DNA of 64,000 nt from Defluviitalea saccharophila (GCF_038396635.1 NZ_CP121687.1:868001-932000), one strand, 5' to 3'. Shown: positions 7,987 through 17,651, numbered from the stretch's first letter. Numbers and translations are program-made. The notes: generated from the sequence alone by a model not told the origin.

Positions 7987-9456
7987 TCAGATGATGTATT
8001 CGAGAATTTCCCCTTCATCATTGGCATATTCTATTCTTGATTGATTGGTTTCTAAATCTATAAACAATGTACAGAATTTATCATCCTTCTTCCAGCTAAG
8101 TCGAATTTCGTTATCAGGACAATCAATCACATTAAACTCCCCATCAAAAGCAGGATATTCATTTCTGAATCGGATCAGCTTCAGGAGTCTTTGTACGACC
8201 TCTTTTTGAATGGACTCTTCGATCTCATTAAGGGTATAGTTATGTCTGTTCAATGCCCGTTTTTCTCCGGTTGCTTTGAAACTTTCATAATCATTTTCTC
8301 CCGCTAAAAGACCAACATAATAAACTTGTGGAACTCCAGGAGCAAAAAACTGTATTGCCCTTGCGGCTAAATAAGCATCATCATTACAGTTAAGGGCGGA
8401 GTAATATGTGCAATCTATTTGGTGAACATCAAAGCCATCTTTATCCTTATGTTCATCGGATACTATTAGACTAAGTTCTGCACCTCTTTCAACACATAGA
8501 TCCACTACTTTTCTTGCATCGCTTATATTAAGCAAATCATCCAGATCCGGTTTAACCGGAATTCCGTCATGGCAATCCAACATTGTAAATTGATTATTAG
8601 GACGATACTTCAGATATTCGCAAAGTCTTTTACTGGATTTTAGGATGAGTGTTTCTAATATGGTGTAAGGAAGAATAAAATCATAAATCCAGAATCCTCG
8701 CTTCGCTAATTTATATTGTGTCAAATAGTGCGCATGAACTTCCGGCAGCAATTCAATACCTAAAGAATCTGCCATTTGTTTAATCCAATCCAGGAATTCA
8801 TAGATTTCCGGTTCCACAAAAAAGCAGCTGGTTCCAAGCTTTTTTATGACATATCCAACAGCATCCAGCCTTACTATCTTTACATTGTTCTTACTGAAGT
8901 TTGTAAAGAAATCTGTTAAAAGCTGTTTTGCCTTTTCAGATTTTATATCTAAGTCAATTTGCTCTGACGGATCGGTCTTTCCAAAAGTAGTCCAGACCTT
9001 TTCTTCTTTGCCGGTGCTTTCTATGGTAACAACAGAATAAGGCACCCTCCTTCTAAGAAACATTTTATTAATATCCTCTTGTACCGGATTCCCATCTTCC
9101 CAAAGTTTGTCTAAAGTAATAAATAAATCGGCATACTCCGACTCTTTGCCTTTTTTCAGGAAATCTTGAAAATACACCGACTCTTTAGAAATATGATTCA
9201 CCATCAAATCTAACAGAACATCAAATTTTTCTCCTATTTTTTTGATGTCATTCCAAGTACCAAACTTAGGTTCTATTTCAAAATATGTAAGAGGAGCAAA
9301 TCCCCTGTCACCCGAAGAAGGAAATGGGGGTAAAATATGAACGCCCCCTTCAAAAATATCTCTGAAATATTTTAATAGTACATCATGAAGAGTTTGCAGA
9401 TTTCCTCCAAGGGAATCCGGATATGTAATAAGCTGTACCTTATTTTTTAATGCCAT
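7987..9456 (-). CDS. Sucrose phosphorylase (GH13 subfamily 18)
   Basis: This 489-residue enzyme has the usual length for sucrose phosphorylases. Near the N-terminus is LPPFPSSGDRGFAPLTYFEI, typical of this family. The GH13 catalytic residues can be seen: the nucleophile Asp in VRLDAVGYV, the acid/base Glu in LLPEVHAHY, and the transition-state Asp with its His in LDCHDGIP. It converts sucrose and phosphate into glucose 1-phosphate and fructose in the cytoplasm, saving one ATP per sucrose. The fructokinase gene just upstream in the same transcript would handle the fructose. AGGAGG precedes the ATG. Specificity for sucrose 6'-phosphate cannot be ruled out, but an ABC importer delivers unphosphorylated sugar. 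Confidence 0.92.
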   Translation of the reverse strand: MALKNKVQLITYPDSLGGNLQTLHDVLLKYFRDIFEGGVHILPPFPSSGDRGFAPLTYFEIEPKFGTWNDIKKIGEKFDVLLDLMVNHISKESVYFQDFLKKGKESEYADLFITLDKLWEDGNPVQEDINKMFLRRRVPYSVVTIESTGKEEKVWTTFGKTDPSEQIDLDIKSEKAKQLLTDFFTNFSKNNVKIVRLDAVGYVIKKLGTSCFFVEPEIYEFLDWIKQMADSLGIELLPEVHAHYLTQYKLAKRGFWIYDFILPYTILETLILKSSKRLCEYLKYRPNNQFTMLDCHDGIPVKPDLDDLLNISDARKVVDLCVERGAELSLIVSDEHKDKDGFDVHQIDCTYYSALNCNDDAYLAARAIQFFAPGVPQVYYVGLLAGENDYESFKATGEKRALNRHNYTLNEIEESIQKEVVQRLLKLIRFRNEYPAFDGEFNVIDCPDNEIRLSWKKDDKFCTLFIDLETNQSRIEYANDEGEILEYII

Positions 9457-9483
9457 ATTGAAAATCCCTCCTTTTATACAGTA

Positions 9484-10440
9484 CTATAATTTATACATCC
9501 TTTTTATCTCTTCAATCTTTGGCATTTCAACAACAGCCCCCAGGTTCTTTAGTTTATAGGCACTGACTGCAAAACCTAAATCCAAGGCTTCTCTGATGGT
9601 ATAACCTTTTACAATGCCTGCATAAAATCCTGACCAAAAAGCATCCCCTGCGCCAGTGGTATCAACGACTTCCGTTGCTAATGTATCCAATTTTATTGTT
9701 TCTTCTCCGTTGGAAACGATCGCTCCCTCAGCCCCAAGCGTCATAATCACTAACTTGGCGCCTAAGTTTAAATACTTATTAATTTGATTCGTAGGAGTAT
9801 CTTTTCCAAACAACCGCTGAGCATCATCCTCAGAAGGTTTAATGATGTCTACTTGACGAATCATTTTTTTCACATATTCTGAACCGTCTTCTTCTTTTTC
9901 CCATAACATCGGATGATAATTGGGGTCAAAACAAATAAGAACTTTATGCTCTTTCGCAGTTTTAATGATTTTTTCAATCGTATTTCTTGAAGGCTGTCTT
10001 GAAATTGGCCAACAGGAAAAATGCAGAATCTTTGAATTCTTTACAGCTCGTTCCAGCGTTTGGGTATATTCTAAATGATAATCTGCTTCTCTATAAAAAA
10101 TGGGAATAGGACTATTTTTACTCTTCGATACAACAACTAAACTGGTTGAAAATTTAGTTTTCTCAACGCAGCTGCTATCGATTCCTGCCTCTTCTAAATG
10201 ATTGATTAAAAAGTTTCCAAATCCATCATCTCCCACAGCAGATGCAACGACAGAATGAATACCCAGCCTTTTTGTATTCATAGCAATATTTGCCGGTGAC
10301 CCTCCAAAGAACTTATTAAAGTGATCACAGCTAAAGTCATCACAATAGTCGGAGGTAATCATATCTATAAGTAATTCTCCTACTGCCAGAACATCATTTT
10401 CTCTATGTGGAAAATCAATGGTTTCGTTAAACTTAAACAT
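9484..10440 (-). CDS. PfkB-family sugar kinase, probable fructokinase
   Basis: The 318-residue protein has the two PfkB signatures: FFGGSPANIAMNTKRLG near the N-terminus, and VVDTTGAGDAFWSGFYAG with the catalytic Asp and anion hole near the C-terminus. It would phosphorylate fructose at the 6 position with ATP. The context supports this: the GH32 gene lies upstream and sucrose phosphorylase 27 bases downstream, and both release fructose. A LacI-type operator sits 38 bases upstream of the ATG, so this gene and those after it may have their own regulated promoter. AGGTG precedes the start. Confidence 0.9.
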   Translation of the reverse strand: MFKFNETIDFPHRENDVLAVGELLIDMITSDYCDDFSCDHFNKFFGGSPANIAMNTKRLGIHSVVASAVGDDGFGNFLINHLEEAGIDSSCVEKTKFSTSLVVVSKSKNSPIPIFYREADYHLEYTQTLERAVKNSKILHFSCWPISRQPSRNTIEKIIKTAKEHKVLICFDPNYHPMLWEKEEDGSEYVKKMIRQVDIIKPSEDDAQRLFGKDTPTNQINKYLNLGAKLVIMTLGAEGAIVSNGEETIKLDTLATEVVDTTGAGDAFWSGFYAGIVKGYTIREALDLGFAVSAYKLKNLGAVVEMPKIEEIKRMYKL

Positions 10441-10477
10441 TACTACACCTGCCTTTACTGTCTATTGATCCAATCTA

Positions 10478-10493
10478 TATTAATCGTTTAACA
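10478..10493 (+). promoter_or_regulatory. LacI-type operator upstream of fructokinase
   Basis: TATTAATCGTTTAACA is a palindrome with central CG that matches the TRTYAAnCGnTTRAYA pattern seen at 15298 and 17611. Its place between the GH32 and fructokinase genes suggests an internal controlled promoter or roadblock. I could not identify convincing -35 and -10 boxes around it. Confidence 0.65.
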
Positions 10494-10508
10494 TATGTTG
10501 TATAAGAA

Positions 10509-10538
10509 TAAGCTATACTCGACCTAAAATATAGCTTA
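10509..10538 (-). other. Intergenic hairpin between GH32 and fructokinase genes
   Basis: Arms TAAGCTATA and TATAGCTTA (9 bp, 12-base loop) lie just upstream of the fructokinase operator. No long T-tract follows on the minus strand, so a partial terminator or RNA-processing site fits better than a full stop. Confidence 0.45.
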
Positions 10539-10567
10539 CAAATTTCTTCAACATTCTTCCCTCACAA

Positions 10568-12031
10568 TTATAATACAATATCCCATTTTTCAAGGGACAA
10601 GATGGCACTTCCCCCTTTTGAGAAGGCTTTTATATGAATAGCATCTTCCCCAGGGTAAATTCGTCCACTCATAACCTTTTCTCCATTATTAAGGAATATC
10701 TCTACAGAAGATTTGTCTACAAAAATTCTAAGGGATAGTTGGTTATTGATTAAATCCATGTTCGTTTTTCTTTCACCCCTGGGACCTATACCAGAGTGAT
10801 CTCTATTGAATTTAAATAATTTATCTTTGACACTATAGGATAATACTGTTTCTTCGTTTTTGCTTGCACGGAGTTTGAACCCAAATTCTTCTGAATTTTT
10901 TGGTTCAAAAACCGCATTCAATTCATAGCAGTCTCCGGTAGTGTTTAAAAAGTTTTCGCCTATTAACTCTAAATATTCCAAAATGTATTGATTTTGCCTG
11001 TATTTTTTAATTTCATCTATGGGTTTTAAAAATAATTTATTATCTTTTAAAATCACTTCTCTAGGAAGAGTCATAGCCCCTGCCCAATGATCTCCTCTGC
11101 TTTGTGTGGGCATTTCAGATTCCCACATATCCATCCAACCTATCATGATTCTTCGCCCTTTATGGTCAATGGCAGTTTGTGGAGCATAAAAATCAAAACC
11201 ATAGTCAATAGGAGCATATTTACTGGAAGTAAATATGCCTTCTTTTAGATTCAGTTCACCTATAAAATAAATTGATGAATGCAGATTATGATAATCATTT
11301 CCTTGGGCTTTCATATACTGCGGAGATACTATTAAAATATCTTTGCCTTGAAGTTGAAATACATCAGGGCACTCCCAATTCACGCCCGTGTTTTTGTCCC
11401 CTTTTATGAGAATATTTACAAATTCCCAATGCAATAAATCTTTAGATTGATAAAGAAGAACTTGACCTTGATCTTTTCCATCCTTTGACCCTACCAACAT
11501 GTAATAAAAACCCTCGGCATAAATGACCTTTGGATCGCGAAAATCTTCTTTACTGGCGTCTTCTGGAATTTGGTCAATGCCCAATATAGGATTACCTTCA
11601 TATTTAATAAAATGAATTCCGTCTTTAGAATACGCCATGCCCTGAGTTTGCCTGTACTTTGACTTATCCTGATTAATGTAAGAATGACCGGTATATATCA
11701 TGAAAAGCATTCCGTCCTTTTCAAGCGAACTGCCTGAAAAACAGCCGTCCTTGTCAAATTCCGTATCGGGAGCCAATGCTATTGGCTGATACTCCCATTG
11801 AATTAAATCATCACTGGTTGCATGCCCCCAATGCATTGGTCCCCATACCGATTCATAGGGATAATGCTGATAAAACAAATGAAATTTGTCCCTGTAAAAA
11901 ATAAACCCATTGGGATCATTTATCCAACCAAATTCCCCCATCAAATGATAGTTTAATCTATATTGGGTATTCAGTTTGGATTTGTTAGCCTTAATAAACT
12001 GATCTGCTGCTTTTGTTTTTGTGTTCTCCAT
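10568..12031 (-). CDS. GH32 sucrose hydrolase (sucrase/invertase)
   Basis: This 487-residue protein carries the GH32 motifs in order: the nucleophile Asp in WINDPNGFIFY (about residue 38), the FRDPKV motif, and the acid/base Glu in WECPDVF. A five-bladed propeller is followed by a C-terminal beta-sandwich (LRIFVDKSSVEIFLNNGE). No signal peptide is present, so it acts in the cytoplasm and cleaves beta-fructosidic bonds of sucrose or short fructans taken in by the ABC importer. Sucrose-6-phosphate hydrolases are the closest architecture, but no PTS gene is nearby. It follows the second permease gene by 19 bases. Confidence 0.92.
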   Translation of the reverse strand: MENTKTKAADQFIKANKSKLNTQYRLNYHLMGEFGWINDPNGFIFYRDKFHLFYQHYPYESVWGPMHWGHATSDDLIQWEYQPIALAPDTEFDKDGCFSGSSLEKDGMLFMIYTGHSYINQDKSKYRQTQGMAYSKDGIHFIKYEGNPILGIDQIPEDASKEDFRDPKVIYAEGFYYMLVGSKDGKDQGQVLLYQSKDLLHWEFVNILIKGDKNTGVNWECPDVFQLQGKDILIVSPQYMKAQGNDYHNLHSSIYFIGELNLKEGIFTSSKYAPIDYGFDFYAPQTAIDHKGRRIMIGWMDMWESEMPTQSRGDHWAGAMTLPREVILKDNKLFLKPIDEIKKYRQNQYILEYLELIGENFLNTTGDCYELNAVFEPKNSEEFGFKLRASKNEETVLSYSVKDKLFKFNRDHSGIGPRGERKTNMDLINNQLSLRIFVDKSSVEIFLNNGEKVMSGRIYPGEDAIHIKAFSKGGSAILSLEKWDIVL

Positions 12032-12050
12032 TTATCATCATTCCTTATAT

Positions 12051-12878
12051 CTACTTTATTGAGCCCTGTAATACGCCGTTAATAATGTGTTTTTGGGTAA
12101 ATAAATAGAATAATATAACAGGTAAAATGGTTAAAATTAAGCCAGCCATAGCCAATCCATAGTTTACAGTATATGTACCGTAAAAATAGTAAGTGGATAA
12201 TGGAAGCGTTCTTTGAGTGGGTTCAATCAAAATTAATGAAGGAAGCAAAAAGTCATTCCATATCCATAGTACGTCTAATATCATGATTGTCATGGTGGTG
12301 GGCATCAACAGAGGAAATACTATTTTCCAGAAAGTCTGCATTAATCCACAGCCATCGATCATTGCCGCTTCTTCAAGCTCTACAGGAATACTCTTTATGA
12401 AACCATGATACATAAAGACTGCCAAAGAAACTCCAAAGCCTATATACATATAGATAAGTGACCATTTGCTGTTTAGCATGCCAATGGAGCCATAGATACT
12501 TACTAAGGGAATCATAATGCCTTGAAAAGGAATAATCATTGACAGTACGAATACAAAGAAAATAATTTTGTTGAACATCCATTTCTTTCTTACGAGTAAA
12601 TGGGCTGTCATTGAAGAAAACACAACAATGAGTATTACGCTGAATATGGTGATAATGAGTGAATTCACAAAAGCATGGGAATAATTCATTTTTGTGAACG
12701 CTTCAAAATAGTTGCTTAAACTATAGTTTTCCGGAAGTCTCAATGGATTGGAAACAATCTGAACCCTAGTCTTAAAAGAATTAATGAGTACCAACACAAA
12801 AGGTATAATGTACAATACCAAAACAACACTTAAAGCCAATGTTTTAAGAACGTTGAAAATGAGCTTTTTGTTCTTCAT
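12051..12878 (-). CDS. ABC sugar transporter permease (MalG type)
   Basis: The 275-residue protein has six hydrophobic segments. The cytoplasmic EAA loop reads ELEEAAMIDGCGLMQTFWKI, which docks the ATPase. The N-terminus and IPFVLVLINSFKT are typical of MalG/CUT1 permeases. It works with the neighbouring permease and binding protein to import an oligosaccharide, presumably sucrose. No ATPase gene is in the cluster, so a shared MsmK-type ATPase elsewhere in the genome is likely. The start lies 1 base after the stop of the preceding permease gene. Confidence 0.92.
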   Translation of the reverse strand: MKNKKLIFNVLKTLALSVVLVLYIIPFVLVLINSFKTRVQIVSNPLRLPENYSLSNYFEAFTKMNYSHAFVNSLIITIFSVILIVVFSSMTAHLLVRKKWMFNKIIFFVFVLSMIIPFQGIMIPLVSIYGSIGMLNSKWSLIYMYIGFGVSLAVFMYHGFIKSIPVELEEAAMIDGCGLMQTFWKIVFPLLMPTTMTIMILDVLWIWNDFLLPSLILIEPTQRTLPLSTYYFYGTYTVNYGLAMAGLILTILPVILFYLFTQKHIINGVLQGSIK

Positions 12879-12879
12879 A

Positions 12880-13764
12880 CTATGCTTCCACCTCCATCTT
12901 TTTACTGAAATATACTTGAATCAAAGTTATTGTCGCAACGATTAAGAATAAGAAAAATGCCTGAGCCTGCCCAACTCCGTAGTCTTGTGATAAGAATGCC
13001 TTATTGTACACTGTCATGGATATCAGTTCCGTACTCTTAAAGGGGCCGCCTTTAGTTAAAGCCAGATTCACATCATAAACCATAAAAGTTCTTTGTAAAG
13101 ACAGGAATATACATACTGTAAAAGAAGGAACCATCATAGGCAGAATAACATTGATCAATCTTCTAATGCTTCCAGCGCCATCTATACTTGCTGCTTCTAT
13201 AATATCTTTTGGAACATTCATTAATCCTGAAATATATATAATCATCATATATCCGGAATACTGCCAAACCCCTACAATAACCAGTGCCCAAAATGCCTTG
13301 TCAGGATTGGAAAGCCACGAGGATGAAAAAATAGGGAGATTGAAATTATTTCCTATATACACTAAAACATTTGTGAAAATAAACTGCCATATGTATCCTA
13401 ATAAGACACCTCCAATAAGGTTAGGTGTAAAGAATCCACTTCTAAACAGGTTTTGTCCTTTGACTCCACTGGTTAAAATAAAAGCCAGTAAAAAAGCCAC
13501 AGCATTCGTTAGAATTACGGTAAAGAACACATATTTAATGGTTAATAAAAAAGAGTTAAAGAATGTTTGATCCTTAAAGACTGATAAATAGTTTTGAAAC
13601 CCAATGTACGAGTGAGTAGATGAAATACCGTTCCAATCAGTAAAAGTCAAATATATACCAAAAAGGAAAGGTAAAATGATTACTGTTATAAATGCAAAGG
13701 TAGCGGGTCCTGCAAATACTAAGTATGTGCCTAGTTTTTTTATAAAACTTTTTTCCCTGTTCAT
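12880..13764 (-). CDS. ABC sugar transporter permease (MalF type)
   Basis: This 294-residue protein has six membrane segments and an EAA motif, KDIIEAASIDGAGSIRRLINV. N-terminal LFGIYLTFTDWNG is characteristic of CUT1 first permeases. It pairs with the downstream permease to form the membrane channel of the sucrose importer. GGAGGGG precedes the ATG. A perfect 15-bp hairpin separates it from the binding-protein gene and may lower its expression relative to that gene. Confidence 0.92.
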   Translation of the reverse strand: MNREKSFIKKLGTYLVFAGPATFAFITVIILPFLFGIYLTFTDWNGISSTHSYIGFQNYLSVFKDQTFFNSFLLTIKYVFFTVILTNAVAFLLAFILTSGVKGQNLFRSGFFTPNLIGGVLLGYIWQFIFTNVLVYIGNNFNLPIFSSSWLSNPDKAFWALVIVGVWQYSGYMMIIYISGLMNVPKDIIEAASIDGAGSIRRLINVILPMMVPSFTVCIFLSLQRTFMVYDVNLALTKGGPFKSTELISMTVYNKAFLSQDYGVGQAQAFFLFLIVATITLIQVYFSKKMEVEA

Positions 13765-13804
13765 ATCAACACCCCTCCAGTCAATCCTTATATAGGGAAT
13801 ATTT

Positions 13805-13838
13805 AATAATGGATAAGCAGTATTGCTTATCCATTATT
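13805..13838 (-). other. 15-bp perfect intercistronic hairpin after the binding-protein gene
   Basis: Arms AATAATGGATAAGCA and its exact complement, with a 4-base loop, lie between the binding-protein stop and the first permease start. No T-tract follows on the minus strand. Such hairpins after solute-binding-protein genes stabilise the upstream mRNA or partly end transcription, giving an excess of binding protein. Confidence 0.7.
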
Positions 13839-13858
13839 AAAATTTATTCTGTAATATG

Positions 13859-15208
13859 TTATTTCACATTTTTCCAATATGTCTCAATCTCTTCAATTAA
13901 TGCAGCTCTATCAATCATATCTGCTAAGTATTTTTGCATTGAAGCACCTACTTCTGCCCAATGATCTGCTGGCATGGTTGTCATAAATTGAATCATTTTT
14001 CCGCTGGTCATATATTCTTTTATAGATTTTGCCAAAGGATCTTGAGGTTCTAAAGTAATATTATTAAATGCAGGAATGATATTCGCTTTGTTTACGATCA
14101 TGTCTTGACCTTTTTCGCTGTATACCAACCATTCTAAAAATTGTTTTGCAGCAGCCTGTTGTTCTTCACTGTTATTTACTTTGTCAATTCCTATGTATTT
14201 GGTTACACCAACAGGAATACCTGTATTTCCGTAGTCATCTGGGTTATTACTGATTGGTACCGGCATAAATCCAAATCCTTCATTCACTTGAGCAAATTCA
14301 TAAATTTGAGGCCATGTCCAGTTACCCATGAACCAGAATCCTACTTCTCCGGAACCCATAGCTTGTTGATTGCTTTCATATGTAGCTGCCAATGGATCGT
14401 TTTTATACATATTGTATTGTTTCATCATATCAAAAGTATCCATTAAGCCGTTAAAAGGCTTGTTAGCTTTTAAGTCTACACTACCTGCTTTTAAGTCATT
14501 TAAGAATTTAGCAACATCCGCAGAATTACTGGATTGTGTAGCATAAGATATTGGTAAGAAGTGACCAGCCAAGGACCAATCCATTGGGGAAATTGCTAAT
14601 GCTTCAAATCCTGCAGCTTTTACTTTATTAAAGGCATCCTCTAACTCTTTTGTTGTCTTTATAGCTGTTGGATCAACACCAGCTTGATCTAATATCGCCT
14701 TATTATATATAAAGCCTGCACCTTCAACTGCAAATGGGAAAGCCATTACCTTTCCGTCAAGGGTTACATTGTCCAAGCTATTATTGGCAGCGTCAGAAAT
14801 CCATTTTTCATTGCTAAGATCTAAAAATTTATCCGCTAAACTTGGAATATCCACTGGGTCTAACATTGCCAATGCAGGAGCATTCCCTGCAGCATACATA
14901 ACGGATATCTTTTCAAAAGGTGATTGGCCTGCATCAGCTACTACTACGTCCAATTTAATATTTGGATTGTCTGCAGTGAAAGCTTTGGCAGCTTCTTCTA
15001 ATTGAGCTTGTATTTCGCCTTTTGAATTGAGCATTGTAATTTCAATGATTTGATTTTTTCCTGATGGAGATGAAGAATCTGTTTGCGTATTTCCTGTCGC
15101 CTGTTCCTGTTGAGATGTTCCAGCGGTATCCTTTGATCCGCATCCAACCATTGCTCCAATCATAAGTACAAGAGCCATTAATAATGACAAATGCTTAAAT
15201 CCTTTCAT
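13859..15208 (-). CDS. ABC sugar transporter substrate-binding lipoprotein
   Basis: The 449-residue protein has a lipoprotein signal with lipobox GAMVGC and a Ser/Thr/Gln-rich linker. It continues as a family-1 extracellular binding protein (ITMLNSKGEIQ, then VGFWFMGNWTWPQIYEF and NTGIPVGVTKYIGI). It would be lipid-anchored outside the membrane and bind the sugar, presumably sucrose, for the two permeases. It is the first gene of the operon. A TTGACA-17-TATAAT promoter with a LacI-type operator over the -35 box lies just upstream. Confidence 0.93.
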   Translation of the reverse strand: MKGFKHLSLLMALVLMIGAMVGCGSKDTAGTSQQEQATGNTQTDSSSPSGKNQIIEITMLNSKGEIQAQLEEAAKAFTADNPNIKLDVVVADAGQSPFEKISVMYAAGNAPALAMLDPVDIPSLADKFLDLSNEKWISDAANNSLDNVTLDGKVMAFPFAVEGAGFIYNKAILDQAGVDPTAIKTTKELEDAFNKVKAAGFEALAISPMDWSLAGHFLPISYATQSSNSADVAKFLNDLKAGSVDLKANKPFNGLMDTFDMMKQYNMYKNDPLAATYESNQQAMGSGEVGFWFMGNWTWPQIYEFAQVNEGFGFMPVPISNNPDDYGNTGIPVGVTKYIGIDKVNNSEEQQAAAKQFLEWLVYSEKGQDMIVNKANIIPAFNNITLEPQDPLAKSIKEYMTSGKMIQFMTTMPADHWAEVGASMQKYLADMIDRAALIEEIETYWKNVK

Positions 15209-15274
15209 ATTTACCCCTCCATATATTTTTTATATTTGATTTCCACTTATTTTGGAAATCTTAATTACAGTTTC

Positions 15275-15303
15275 ATTATACAAACACAATTCATATATGT
15301 CAA
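15275..15303 (-). promoter_or_regulatory. Promoter of the sucrose ABC operon
   Basis: On the minus strand TTGACA (15298-15303) and TATAAT (15275-15280) are separated by exactly 17 bases, both perfect consensus boxes. The -35 box is part of the operator at 15298-15313. Confidence 0.85.
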
Positions 15304-15313
15304 CCGTTTGATA
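15298..15313 (+). promoter_or_regulatory. LacI-type operator over the -35 box of the sucrose operon
   Basis: TGTCAACCGTTTGATA is a near-palindrome with central CG and half-sites TCAA/TTGA. The same sequence class occurs at 17611 over the -35 box of the chemoreceptor promoter. Confidence 0.78.
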
Positions 15314-15337
15314 TAAGATTTTTATATTTTTTATTTG

Positions 15338-15352
15338 TGTTAACGATTGACA
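15338..15352 (+). promoter_or_regulatory. Second, upstream operator-like site of the sucrose operon
   Basis: TGTTAACGATTGACA has half-sites of the same kind but one base less between them. It begins 40 bases from the start of the main operator. The chemoreceptor promoter has a comparable second site at 41 bases, which suggests a paired-site or looping arrangement. Confidence 0.5.
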
Positions 15353-15383
15353 TTTGTATAATTTATATAATACGTAAAATAAA

Positions 15384-15427
15384 ACAACCGTCTTTTATGA
15401 GCAAATCAAAAAATTAAAGACGGTTGT
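15384..15427 (-). terminator. Terminator of the chemoreceptor gene
   Basis: Arms ACAACCGTCTTT and AAAGACGGTTGT (12 bp, 20-base loop) are followed on the minus strand by TTTTATTTTA. It lies 18 bases after the chemoreceptor stop and just upstream of the sucrose operon promoter. Confidence 0.8.
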
Positions 15428-15444
15428 TGTTTACTGTGACATAT

Positions 15445-17487
15445 TTAGATTTTAAACCGGAGCATAGATGCCTTGAGCCTGCTGGTCACTTCCGTCAGGT
15501 TTTTAGCCAATATTGCTAATTCTTCTGCAGAACTTGCCTGTTCCTGGCTGGTAGCAGTAACTTCCTCAATAGAAGCCGCATTTTCCTCGGTGATGGCCGC
15601 AATTTGAGCTATGGAACTGACTGCTTTTTCTTTTTGCTCCTCAATATTTTCTATTTTACTGCTTATATCTTCTATCTGTTTAATAATGGTTTGCATACAT
15701 TCTGCCATTTGAGCAAAGGCATGGTTTGTTTCAAAAACAATATTCCTCTGTTCTTCGAATATCTTATCGGACTTTCTGACGATAGAAACTGTATTTTCCG
15801 TCTTGGATTGGATATGATCAATAATTCCTGTGATCATGCCTGTAGCATCTTTAGTTCCTAACGCCAGTTTACGAATCTCTTCCGCTACAACCGCAAAACC
15901 CTTCCCTGCTTCCCCCGCCCTGGCGGCTTCAATAGCTGCATTTAAGGCAAGGAGATTGGTTTGTTCGCTAATCCCTGCAATAGCCTTAACAACTTTGATC
16001 ACTTCTTTGGTTTCTTTGTCTAAATGCATTATTTCTTCATTAATTTTATTGGACGAATGAAGAGCATTTTGAGTTTTTTCATTAAGGGCTTTCATAATAT
16101 TTGCCGCATAATCCCTCGCTGTTTCCACTTGATGTATTCTCTGCATAATCTCTTCTATTCTCGCAATAACATGATTAATATTCTTTGCCAGATTGTCCAT
16201 TAATAAATTAGTCTTTTCGGCTTGTCTTGCTTGTTCCGTAGAACCTTCCGCCAATTCGTTAACTGCAGTAGATACTTGAGCAGCAGCTGCTGAAGATTGC
16301 AAAGACGAATTTCTTATAACATCCGTATCACTTTCCACCTTTTCTCTTACTTCATCTACTTGCGTAATTAATCTTCTGATATTTTCGATCATTCTATTGA
16401 AACTATAGGATAGTTTCCCGATCTCATCATTACTACGGATAGATGATCTTACGGTTAAATCCCCTTGTTCCGCTTTGCTCATAAGGTTCATGATGTTTTT
16501 TAAAGGTTTAGAGATACCAAGAGCTATAATGATTCCCACAATTACAGATACAATGATACATACCATCACTATACCAATGATACTGTGTTTAACGATTTCC
16601 ATTTCTCTCATAAGAGAGGAAACCCGTTCACTGGTTACGATCTTCCACCCACTGCTATTGGTTGTATAACTGATAAGATATCCCGAGTCCGTAAAATTGC
16701 CGGATTCATTTGAAGCATATACTTTATCTAAATATGTATCCGTTAATTCAGTTCCAATCTTTTTAGTATCTAAATGAGAAATGATTTTTCTGGTTTGGTT
16801 AAGCAGAAATATGTCTGCTCCATTTTCCAAACCTATATTCTGAAGAACAGAATTTATTTCATCAACACTGATAAAAAAGGTTATAACCCCTATATTTTCA
16901 AGGGTTTTCAAACTACGAACAGGTCTTAATAAATATATGTAATCATAAGAATCATTAAATCCTGAAAGCCAGACAGTATTCCCATCATTGTTTTTTACAC
17001 ACTCCAAAAACTGCTTCCTAACATCATCCTTGCTGCCAGCGCTCCCTCTGGTATAATCATTTCCAGCGCCTATAGCTTCTCCATTCTCTAAATATATATA
17101 GATCCCTTTTATGTAATTATTAGAAGACATCATGGAATTCAAATTTTTCTGTATTGCTTTAAAAGATTCCAATCTTTTCATAGAATTGTCATAGGTACTT
17201 TTTTCTAAGATTTCTATATATTCTATATTGGACACAAACATCATGGACATGTTTTCGATTTCTTTCATTTTTAAATCAATGTTTGAAGATACCTGTTCAA
17301 CCATCTTCTTTGAATAAAAGCCTACTTCATTTTCCAGGGTACTCTGGGCATTCATATAAGCAAACGCCGCAGTAAAACTCAAAGGGATAACGCTCAAAAG
17401 GATAAAAGTTATAATAAGTCTTTGCGCTATGCCTATTCGACCGAAAAGCTTTGGAAGTTTCCTAAAAATATTAAATTCTATTCTCAT
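15445..17487 (-). CDS. Methyl-accepting chemotaxis protein with extracellular sensor domain
   Basis: The protein has 680 residues from the ATG at 17487; an in-frame TTG at 17502 falls before the GAGGGGGG ribosome site, so the ATG is preferred. Order: a membrane segment (about residues 15-40), an extracellular double-Cache-like sensor (about 45-290), a second membrane segment, HAMP ([20 protein letters not shown]), and the cytoplasmic coiled coil with the conserved signalling tip [20 protein letters not shown]. It reports ligand occupancy to CheA/CheW. Its promoter shares the LacI-type operator pair of the sucrose ABC operon, so I infer a sucrose-linked attractant receptor, perhaps sensing the loaded binding protein. 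Confidence 0.93.
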   Translation of the reverse strand: MRIEFNIFRKLPKLFGRIGIAQRLIITFILLSVIPLSFTAAFAYMNAQSTLENEVGFYSKKMVEQVSSNIDLKMKEIENMSMMFVSNIEYIEILEKSTYDNSMKRLESFKAIQKNLNSMMSSNNYIKGIYIYLENGEAIGAGNDYTRGSAGSKDDVRKQFLECVKNNDGNTVWLSGFNDSYDYIYLLRPVRSLKTLENIGVITFFISVDEINSVLQNIGLENGADIFLLNQTRKIISHLDTKKIGTELTDTYLDKVYASNESGNFTDSGYLISYTTNSSGWKIVTSERVSSLMREMEIVKHSIIGIVMVCIIVSVIVGIIIALGISKPLKNIMNLMSKAEQGDLTVRSSIRSNDEIGKLSYSFNRMIENIRRLITQVDEVREKVESDTDVIRNSSLQSSAAAAQVSTAVNELAEGSTEQARQAEKTNLLMDNLAKNINHVIARIEEIMQRIHQVETARDYAANIMKALNEKTQNALHSSNKINEEIMHLDKETKEVIKVVKAIAGISEQTNLLALNAAIEAARAGEAGKGFAVVAEEIRKLALGTKDATGMITGIIDHIQSKTENTVSIVRKSDKIFEEQRNIVFETNHAFAQMAECMQTIIKQIEDISSKIENIEEQKEKAVSSIAQIAAITEENAASIEEVTATSQEQASSAEELAILAKNLTEVTSRLKASMLRFKI

Positions 17488-17587
17488 ACTGTCCCCCCTC
17501 AAAATTTTATACCTACACCTTTAAAGTTTCCTTCTAAAGTTAAAATTAAATAAAGAAATAAGCCCCTAAATTCTTTATTTATTTCTT

Positions 17588-17616
17588 ATTATACATTTAC
17601 GAAATATATATGTCAA
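17588..17616 (-). promoter_or_regulatory. Promoter of the chemoreceptor gene
   Basis: Perfect TTGACA (17611-17616) and TATAAT (17588-17593) on the minus strand are 17 bases apart. The layout is the same as in the sucrose ABC promoter. Confidence 0.85.
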
Positions 17617-17626
17617 ACGGTTGATA
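17611..17626 (+). promoter_or_regulatory. LacI-type operator over the -35 box of the chemoreceptor promoter
   Basis: TGTCAAACGGTTGATA has TCAA/TTGA half-sites around a central CG. Fourteen of its 16 bases agree with the operator at 15298, and both overlap a -35 box in the same register. Confidence 0.78.
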
Positions 17627-17651
17627 TGTATTTTTTATATTTCTTACGTTG

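Noticed and set aside
13151-13570. 139-codon plus-strand frame inside the permease gene
   Set aside because: Antisense shadow of a clear transporter gene, with no ribosome site.
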